Below are positions 56,431 to 64,000 of a stretch of DNA of 64,000 bases, piece after piece. A model generated the notes under the pieces. The model did not search any database and was not told the DNA's origin. It was given only the letters and a program-made list of their open reading frames with translations. The first letter of the stretch is position 1. Every line of letters begins with the position of its first letter. This DNA comes from Vitellaria paradoxa (lineage: Eukaryota; Streptophyta; Magnoliopsida; Ericales; Sapotaceae): assembly GCA_019916065.1 (NCBI GenBank), contig CM034237.1:620001-684000 (forward strand), given 5' to 3'. The translations under genes and the position numbers were made by a program.

Positions 56431-57491
56431 CCGCAATTCATTTCTTGTTCTTCTTTCTTCTTCTTCTTGTTCTTCCCCTCAAACAATCAATCAATCAATC
56501 GAACATCTCTCTTGATAGGGAAGTATAGCATCGGAAATGAACGCTTTCTTCTCCTGTTGGGTTTGGAGATTATTGGAAGATTTACTCTGGCTTTCGATTA
56601 TGCATTCTCGTTAAATGCTATTTTTTGGTAATTATGCATCCCTCTCCTTTGTATGGATTGGATTTGATTGGCCTTTCTGCATAGTCTTTTATTTTTTAAT
56701 TTCTTTGAACTACATTTCTAGTAGATTTATTGCTATCCTTTCTTATTCTTGATTCTGATTTAGGGTTTTTAATTTTCAAGGTTACTCTTCTTTTTCTTTT
56801 TCTTTTTTCAATTAAAAATCTTGATGACTCCGTCTTAGTTTGAATCCATACAGATTGAGTTTTCCTTTCCCCTTCTTGTGATTCCACCGTAAGCTGTTAC
56901 CATTTACCTAACTTCTATCATCTTGCTACAGTGTATAATCTGAACTGCAAAAGTTGAATTTTAGTTTTATTTCCAATGGAGGATGTTTGTTTTCTTATTC
57001 GTATTTTTGTTCCCTTGCGTTTTTAGTTCGCTTCATCTCTTTCTATTCCGTAGTTGAATTGTTGAAATGGGTCAATTTTGGTATGGTGCTGCATAATTAT
57101 GTTGAGTGGTAGCTAAACCGTGTAAGAGCACACTCTGTAATGATCGGTGCCATTTCTAGATTGGATTAATTTTTGGGGTTTGTTAGTTTGATATCCTTTT
57201 GTTGGGAATTTCCTCTGGTTAGCTGGGGCAACAGATTTGAACCAAGTCGAGCGACTAAAATGAGAGAACCATTCACTTCTGCTACATCCATTTCCTGATG
57301 GTTGGATATGTTGCCTAGCCTTGTTAATCTTTCTTCTGTGGTACTTGGTAGTCGTGTATTCTTGCTTTCTGCAAATTATTTTTGTAAGTGCTTTCCTCAA
57401 AAATTCCCCCAAAGGTTAAAGATCTCTCTCCTAATCAGTTATACATTTTCTGCATGCATCTAGAATGTTCATGGACTAAATACGGCATTTC
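56431..57491 (+). promoter_or_regulatory. 5' leader and leader intron of the WDR26-like gene
   Basis: 56440-56520 is C/T-rich with an AATC tetranucleotide repeat at about 56484-56500, typical of plant 5' leaders. The stretch before the coding exon is T-rich and ends 'tgcatctag' at about 57463, a plausible acceptor, so a leader intron is likely. The donor was not fixed. Confidence 0.4.
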
Positions 57492-60400
57492 ATGGGAGGC
57501 ATAGAAGACGCTGAACCACCTTTGAAACGTGCTAAAGTTCTTTCGGGAGTTTTGGATAAATCACTGGACAACGTATTTTCTCCTGAGCTTGTAACTGGCT
57601 CTTCCGGAGACCTGATGGCTCGGCCACCATCCTCTCATGGAGATGTAGAAAGGATTGGTCCGAGGGGAGTTATCAAGAAGCATGAATTTGTACAAATTAT
57701 TACAAGAGCATTATACTCTCTTGGGTATGATAGGACTGGGGCTCTTTTACAGGAAGAATCAGGGATACAGTTGCACTCCTCATCAGTAAGTTTGTTTATG
57801 CAGCAAGTCTTGGATGGAAAATGGAATGAAAGTTTGGATACATTGCAGACAATTAGTCTTGCTGATGAATCCATTGCCAAATCAGCTTCTTTCTTGATAT
57901 TGGAACAGAAATTTTTGGAGCTTTTGGAAGAGGGGAAAATCACGGATGCCCTTGGTACTCTAAGGAACGAGATTGTGCCCCTTTCTATCAATACAGGTCG
58001 AGTTCATGAACTTGCTGCCTGCATTATTTCACCTTCTCAGACTGTTGTAAGGGGGATTTTTGGTCCAGATAATGTTGGTACAAGCTCACGATCAAAGTTT
58101 CTTGAGAAATTGCAGAAATTGCTTCCTGCAGCAGTTACAATTCCTGAAAGTAGGTTGGAACATCTAGTTGAGTTGGCTCTTGACATGCAACGAGATTACT
58201 GTGTATTTCACAACAGTTTGGATGGTGAAGTGTCCTTGTTATCAGATCATCAATGTGGAAAAAGCCAAATTCCTTCTCAAACATTACAGGTTAGATATGT
58301 CTTTTTGGTTCAAGGTACATAGCCAATCATCATAGTTTATGCTTGTTCTGCCCTATGTTACCACAGATGCAGGTGTGACTTTTGAGTATTGGGTGCAAGT
58401 ATGTGTCCGTTGGACCTAAACTTAGGGTATTTTGATATGTATCAAAAAATGGGGGTGGATACGTGGACATGTCATAAGCATTTAGATATATTGTGTTATA
58501 TAATATGCTAACAATTGATATTGTTATTATTAACGAATGTACCTAAAATTAAATAGGGTTGACTAATTTAGAGAAGAGACAAGATTTTTATTAGTAATCC
58601 ATGTGAAAAGTTGGAAATTTTTCTTTACCTTCAAGGCTTCAAATATGAGTTGTTGTTTGCATTATCCTATTCCATGAACATGGGTGTGTTGAGGGAAACG
58701 GAAGAGTAATAGTGGTCCTGCCAGTGTTTTCTCTTGTTTGGTACTGCAAACAGCACAAAATTTCCATGGTTTTAAGCTGTGTTTAAAAAAAAAAAAAAAA
58801 AGGAATTGTTGGTTGTTTAGCAATGGTTACAATGCTACAATATTAATATTAAATAATTGTTTAAAATGCTCTTTTTACTTGTTATTTAAAAAAAATTGCT
58901 ATTTTCGGTTCTATTTTATGTAATTCTCTATAGAACAAAGAAATAATTCTTTGGAATGACTTTTGATTACCAGTGTGTGCATGTTAATATATTTACAAGA
59001 GTGAGTTATTAAAATAATAATAATAGTAATAATAAATTAATTAATTAATTAATAAATGCTCTTTTCAGCTCCACTTGCTTCCCCTTCATGGATTGAGGAA
59101 ATTATTTTTTAGAATGCCTTCTGATTGCCATTGTTATGTGAATATATATATATATATATATACAAGGGTAACTTGTCAAAAAAAATGTATACTAGAGTAA
59201 ACCTAAATGGATTTTAGTATGGATCTTTGGCACAAGTCCAGATTAGTAGTTTTTCTTGTTGTAAATGTGTGGATGAGAGCTTCCATTTGCTTGGGAATTT
59301 CTATTCGGTGGTGTTGCTGTATGGCGTCTGCATAAGGATGCACCAATATGGATAGTGATACAGAATTGCCAGATCAAGTTTTTGTATCGCAAGGGGGAGA
59401 AAAAGGCGAGGACATTCAGCGGATGCTAATGCACAGCTATGGATACCAACACAACACGGTTCTCTAACCCAAGAGAGGGAATCAATGGGGAGGATCTTTA
59501 GTACGATATGTTCTTATATCTGATGCCTTTTGTATATCTCAAAAATATTGAGTCATTCTAGCTTTATTTTGGTCGTCTAATGATGCCTTATCTATATTCA
59601 ACTCCCAATTTTCTTCTTTATATCTTGCTTTGTTAAATTCTAAGGAGTACGAATATAGACATGAGATATGAATATGTTAAAAAATAGCAGGGCACACCAC
59701 AAGGACAAGTCAATGAGTAAACATGTATTTATATACGTTGGCAATTAAAATATTTATATATTCATTTTATATTATAAACACATTTATCTTATATTTGTAT
59801 CTATTTAGAAAAAAATTATTCATAAAAGTTAGAAGTTTTGCTTTTTAAATTCCTAAAAATTAAAAGAATTGAAGGAGAAGGGATTAATAGATATAAATTC
59901 ATATTATTTCTAACTTGTTATTTAATTTTTTTTAAAGTTAAAATGTGTTTCATGTGTGTATAAATGATGGTCACATGCTCAAAGTGTCTAAACCATGTCT
60001 TGTTCTTTAAAAAAATAAATAAATAAAATAAAATATTATAGAATATTTTAAAGTAGACACCTAATGAGATTTCGTGGGGGCGTCCCTTACTTTTAACGGA
60101 GGACATGGCCCTAAACAGATTTAATTGGCGTCGTCAAATTCATATAGCCGACCCCACCTAGTGGGAAAAGGCTTAGTTTGGTTTGGTTTGGTTAGGATAT
60201 TTTAAAGTAGTGTCCAAAATATTGGGGAGTATTCAATGTGTCGATATTTGACATGAACATGACAATGACACGGACATGGAACCTTTCTAGAAGTGTTCAT
60301 ACTTCTTAGGTTAAAATTTTAAATGTTCTAGCCCGAATTTTGCCAATGATGAAGTCAATTTTTGCAATGATTTGTCAAGTTCAAGTTTGTATCCACATTC

Positions 60401-61690
60401 TATTGAATGATCCCTTCTATATCATATGGATTGCTTTTATGATTTAACTGTCTTTGGTAATTATTTGGCAATTCTGGTTTTAAGTATTCCTTATTGTATC
60501 TTAATGGAGCAGGTATTGCACGCTCACGGGGATGAAGTATGGTTTTTGCAATTCTCTCACAATGGGAAATATTTGGCTTCATCATCCAAAGATCAGTCAG
60601 CCATTATATGGGAGGTAATTTTTTTTTTTTTTTTTTTTTTTATCCACTAAAATGGAGTAGTTAGTTCATGATCCTTTGCGTGCACAGGAGTGCTCTTATA
60701 TGTAAGCATGTTTACAATAGAATGACAAGGAAGCTCACTAGAAAGGATCACTGTAGTGCTAAACCAAACTAAACAATGTTAATCAGTATAAAATACTTAA
60801 AAGTTAGTGCTAACAAACTCCAAAAACCATTGTTATCTTGCATGTATCTATGGATTTTTTTTTTTTGAAACGAGAAACGTTCTTCTTGTAGAACATCAAA
60901 ATGACTCATTTTTAAGTTAAACTGATTAAAGAAGACAATTTTCTGTACTTCTTGAGACTGCCATACCCCCTAAATGAGATGGATTTGCAGGCTTGACAAA
61001 GAGAATAAGGGTAGTTTTAGGAAGACTTATAACCCGATGCAACTTAGGTAAAGGTAAGGTTTAGGTCATATTACACATTTCTTACCTTTACCACTGCACC
61101 TTCTAATTCTATTGTGTTTTTTAACAAGTACTTTTATTTATTTATATTAAGGAAGGCAGCCCGGTGCATGAAGCTCCTGCCTTGCGCGGGATTCGGGGAA
61201 GGTTCGGACCACAAGGGTCTACTGTATACAGTCTTACCCTGCATTTGCAAGAGGCTGTTTTCACGACTCAAATTTGTGACCTCAGGTCACACGGCGGCAA
61301 CTCATGTTGGGTTTGGGGTGAGATTTGGGAAGCATTTTTCTCTTTGAGCGATTGGGGATGAGTAGGCTTACTGGGCCAAAATTGTGTGGACCCACGCTGT
61401 TGCCCTTCCTAAGAAAGAGATTGGCATGTTGAACCTTGATGTATGTTCACAGGAGCAGTATAGGGATATTTTCCTTAACCACATATTAGTTATTGTAGGA
61501 GAAAATCCCATTAGGTTTTTAATCTTAATTTGGTACTTCTGATCATGCACAATTGCCTTTGACTTTGCTTAAATAATTGAGGAAGTACCTTTTCGTGAAA
61601 TTTGAAATGAGAACTACATATGTTGTCCTTGAACACCTGTTCTTATTACATTAGTAGGACAATTTTCACTCACATAATGCCTCAATTGAA

Positions 61691-61726
<36 letters not shown>

Positions 61727-64000
61727 CATCAAAGAAAGAGCAGTTTCTACTTAAAATATGACTAGTTGGCTGGTTGAAGACTTGAAATTCAACTAGCTTT
61801 TGAGAGCTAGTTGGATAAAGTTAAGTTGATGGCTTTGTTCTATTCAAAACAATATTTTAGCGGTTGAACCTGTGACTATTAGGGCAGCTTGGCTGGTTTC
61901 TTGCTCTGCTAGGTTTGTTTTACTTGAATTGTTGCAAGAACTGATTGAAGGCTTATGCTGGAGTGCCTTAACATTGAACAACTTGACAGTTTAGTGTATT
62001 TAATATTAAGATTTGCCTTTCAGTTCATGTTTGCCATTCTCAAGTATGACCTCGAAACCACATTGGCCATTGACCCAAGAATCACCACCTCACCAATTAA
62101 GTAAAGAAGTTGTGTTATATCTGATTGGTATTGAACTTCTATCTTAAACTATGTAGTTATAAGGGGTGGTGCTTTTGTAATACAATTTTTTTTTTATTGG
62201 GTAACTTGGTCATATTAATGACTTGCTTTATTTTTCTAGTTTTATTTGTTCTTCCTTATGAAGCACATACATTTCCAAATGGGTGCCATATTTGTGTCTA
62301 ACATATATACGATGCATGGGTCGGATATATTATGTGTCTGGCCAATTATTTTGTCATTTTTTTCTTCTAACTTATGAAATGCATTTCATTTTTGGTTACC
62401 TTTTTTATGATGAAATATGTTTTGAGTTACAAATTGAAATGTTAGATTTGTGTTCTTGTGGATATCATATTCATATATATATATATAGGTAGTAAAAATA
62501 TACAAATTATGTTTTTGCTGCATATGCGCCATGTTTGTATCCTTATTTAAAAAAAAAAAAAAAAAAATTGTCTTCTGTGTTTGTGCCTGTATCATATCTG
62601 TATCTTTGTGTCCATACATGTGCTTAGTTCCCCCCCCCCGGGGTCACTGTTCATTTTTAATTGCTTAAACTATGCCCTTGGAGGTGAAAACCTTGGAGAT
62701 TTTTCCCCACCAGCATTGTGTGCAAGGCTTTGATTGCAATATCTAAAACTCTTGGGGGTATTTTTCAAGCCAGTTGAATATTTCACTGAATTTATAGAGT
62801 CATGCTAGGAGTGGACATGGCCTTGGGTGGGCCAAGGCAAGGCTCTCACTCTATTCTAAGAGTCGGTATGATGGCCTAAGCTGGCCTGGTCTGATGTGGG
62901 GCCTAAACTATTCATCCCAAGTTTAATGTAAGATGTATTGCTAGGCTTGATCCTAGTCTTGCCAACCCATATTAACAATTAGCATTAGAAAAGAAAAGGT
63001 ACATCTCTGTAATAGCTTAGTGGCTTAAGTCTTTAACCATGAGAAGATGTCTGAAATATCTGAGAACAAGAATCCCAGTGAGTTTCAGGTAAAAGGGATG
63101 TATTCATTATAGAACAAGGAGCTCTGCTTCTCTTGGGGAATTATTTCAGATAGCTGTGATAGCCCTTGGACTGACTGAAGGAATATCATCGAGAGTGAAA
63201 TATTTCTTAACATCAAAGGGCTTGATTCCTTTATTGACCTTAACACGAGGTTAAATATTTTCAATATATCCATACAAATTAACTCTAGATGACTAGGCTG
63301 GGCTTTAAGCATTCATCCCCATCTTGTTCTAATAATAATAATTAAACCTTAGAACTTAGCACAATCTGGCCGATGTGCTTTCACTAAACCCGTTGATTTT
63401 GCACATGAAAATACCTGGAATGAATAGACAAATATTGAATTTTTTATTCTATGAAGTAGAATACAATGAACAAGTAAATGATAGAGATAACCTTAGGATA
63501 GCCAAATTCTCTTGATTATCATTTTGCCTAAGGCCTTTGTTTGGGTCATACCAAAACTTGCACCGGAAATTTTTGAAATTTTGGTGTTTTGTCTTGATTT
63601 TATTTATTTGTTTCCTATGCCGTATAGAATTAAGAATTGCAAAAGAAAATTCTTCCCATTTATTGATTTTTCAATCTCTCTTTTCTGACAAATGACAATT
63701 TTCACCCTTTACAGGTCAAAGAGACTGGTCAAATGTTATTAAAGCACAGGTTCACTGGTCACCAGAAACCAATTTTGACTGTTTCATGGAGCCCTGATGA
63801 TTCTCAACTCCTTACTTGTGGGCTGGAAGAGGTCATCAGACGCTGGGATGTTAATTCTGGTGAATGTCTCCATGTTTATGAAAAACCTGGAGTTGGCTTG
63901 ATATCCTGTGGATGGTTTCCAGATGGGAAGGGTATAGTTTCTGGAATGACAGACAAGAGCATTTGCTTGTGGGATTTGGATGGAAGAGAGCTGGAATCTT
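57492..64000 (+). CDS. WDR26: LisH-CTLH-WD40 protein, WDR26/GID7-like (5' part)
   Basis: Exons 57492-58289, 60513-60614 and 63715-64000 (running off the window) join in phase to at least 395 residues. Family knowledge: plant WDR26 homologues are subunits of the CTLH/GID E3 ubiquitin ligase complex and have been studied as WD40 scaffold proteins. Seen here: an acidic/Ser-rich N-terminus with a basic 'PLKRAKVL'; a LisH motif at about 60-92 ('FVQIITRALYSLGYDRTGAL'); a CTLH region at about 98-156 ('SLFMQQVLDGKWNESLDTL', 'FLILEQKFLELLEEGKITDA'); then WD repeats beginning 'VLHAHGDEVWFLQFSHNGKY' with 'SAIIWE', 'FTGHQKPILTVSWSPDDSQL' with 'RRWDV', and 'WFPDGKGIVSGMTDKSICLW'. All splice sites are GT-AG. 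Introns 1 and 2 hold a LINE and a SINE. The remaining WD repeats lie outside the window. Confidence 0.93.
58370..58560 (+). repeat. Dispersed repeat, related to 300-470
   Basis: Shares with the left edge of the window an ordered series of blocks: 'ttgggtgcaagtatgtgtcc' (against 'tcgggtgtgattatgtgt'), then 'cttagggtattttgatatgt', 'gggtggatacgtggacatgt' and 'atttagatatattgtgttat'. It is in intron 1 of the WDR26-like gene. The repeat class is not known. Confidence 0.5.
60057..60194 (+). mobile_element. 5'-truncated LINE with 16-bp target duplication
   Basis: 138 bp ending 'gccgaccccacctagtggga', 'aaaggctt' and a tail of TTTGG-type repeats (60173-60194), the usual 3' end of plant L1-type LINEs. 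The upstream part, read in frame, resembles 'EDMALNRxxWRxxIHIADPT', the C-terminus of LINE ORF2. Flanks 'gaatattttaaagtag' (60041-60056) and 'ggatattttaaagtag' (60195-60210) are a 16-bp target-site duplication with one mismatch. It lies in intron 1 of the WDR26-like gene. Confidence 0.85.
60618..60642 (+). repeat. Poly-T tract next to a splice donor
   Basis: About 24 consecutive T start three bases after the GTAA donor of the second coding exon (60615). Confidence 0.8.
61150..61340 (-). mobile_element. Au-like SINE
   Basis: On the minus strand: a tRNA-like B box 'ggtcacaaatttgagtc' near 61285, then 'aacagcctcttgcaaatgca', 'gggtaagactgtatacagta', 'gacccttgtggtccgaacct' and an end 'catgcaccgggctgccttcc'. 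These blocks are the well-known body and 3' end of Au-like SINEs in flowering plants. The region before the B box ('acatgagttgccgccgtgtg') matches the usual SINE head only loosely. No clear target duplication. It lies in intron 2 of the WDR26-like gene. Confidence 0.75.
61693..61723 (+). repeat. GA microsatellite
   Basis: About 15 uninterrupted GA units in intron 2 of the WDR26-like gene. Confidence 0.9.

Noticed and set aside
62480..62640. TA run, poly-A and a C/G run as evidence of a SINE or LINE tail
   Set aside because: No body sequence upstream could be matched to a retroposon; kept as simple repeats only.
1..64000. CRISPR arrays, operons or bacterial systems
   Set aside because: Introns, plant gene families and plant retrotransposons show nuclear plant DNA; no regularly spaced repeat-spacer arrays are present.

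Overview
This window is nuclear DNA of a flowering plant, most likely a eudicot. It is AT-rich, its genes are split by GT-AG introns, and most of its length is transposon-derived. Three host genes can be read with confidence. MIA40, the oxidoreductase for protein import into the mitochondrial intermembrane space, lies on the minus strand at 12303-18654 in four exons encoding 161 aa. A plastid-type lipoyl synthase lies on the plus strand at 22255-28952 in seven exons encoding 433 aa. The 5' part of a LisH-CTLH-WD40 protein of the WDR26/GID7 type starts at 57492 on the plus strand and runs off the right edge. These genes are unrelated housekeeping functions and do not form an operon or cluster.

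Layout from left to right. 0-3 kb holds unrecognised, possibly broken coding fragments. 3.02-8.26 kb is a decayed, full-length Ty3/gypsy retrotransposon on the minus strand, with two LTRs, a Met-tRNA primer site and gag-pol remnants. 9-12 kb has small tandem repeats and a MITE. 12.3-18.7 kb is MIA40; its first intron of about 5 kb contains a Tourist-like element, a LINE remnant and a tRNA-derived SINE with a target duplication. 19.4-20.1 kb is an LTR-like remnant. 22.3-29 kb is lipoyl synthase; one intron carries a 450-bp TRIM element and another carries SINE-like sequence. 31.0-32.5 kb holds two head-to-head pseudogene copies of a VIM/ORTHRUS (SRA-RING) gene, one of them split by a 357-bp solo LTR. 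33.7-35.6 kb has a hairpin MITE and a minus-strand LINE. 37.9-39.0 kb holds unidentified exons and a 105-bp duplication. 39.5-40.35 kb is a second Tourist-like element, followed by a degenerate minisatellite.

42.1-46.2 kb contains the two ends of a decayed 3xHMG-box (HMGB6/13-like) gene, with introns retained and an LTR-like block between them. 46.7-54.9 kb is a Ty3/gypsy element of the Tat lineage on the plus strand. It has gag, protease, RT, RNase H, a second (archaeal-type) RNase H and integrase, followed by a 57-bp minisatellite and a spliced antisense ORF. 56.4-64 kb is the WDR26-like gene, whose first coding intron contains a 138-bp 5'-truncated LINE with a 16-bp target duplication and whose second contains a SINE.

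I did not find a convincing new biological system. The least routine observations are the spliced coiled-coil antisense ORF with a neighbouring minisatellite in the Tat element, the inverted VIM-like pseudogene pair with its dated solo-LTR insertion, the split HMG pseudogene, an apparent GC-AG intron in lipoyl synthase, and a complete TRIM inside the same gene. All family assignments come from reading translations by eye; no database search was run.
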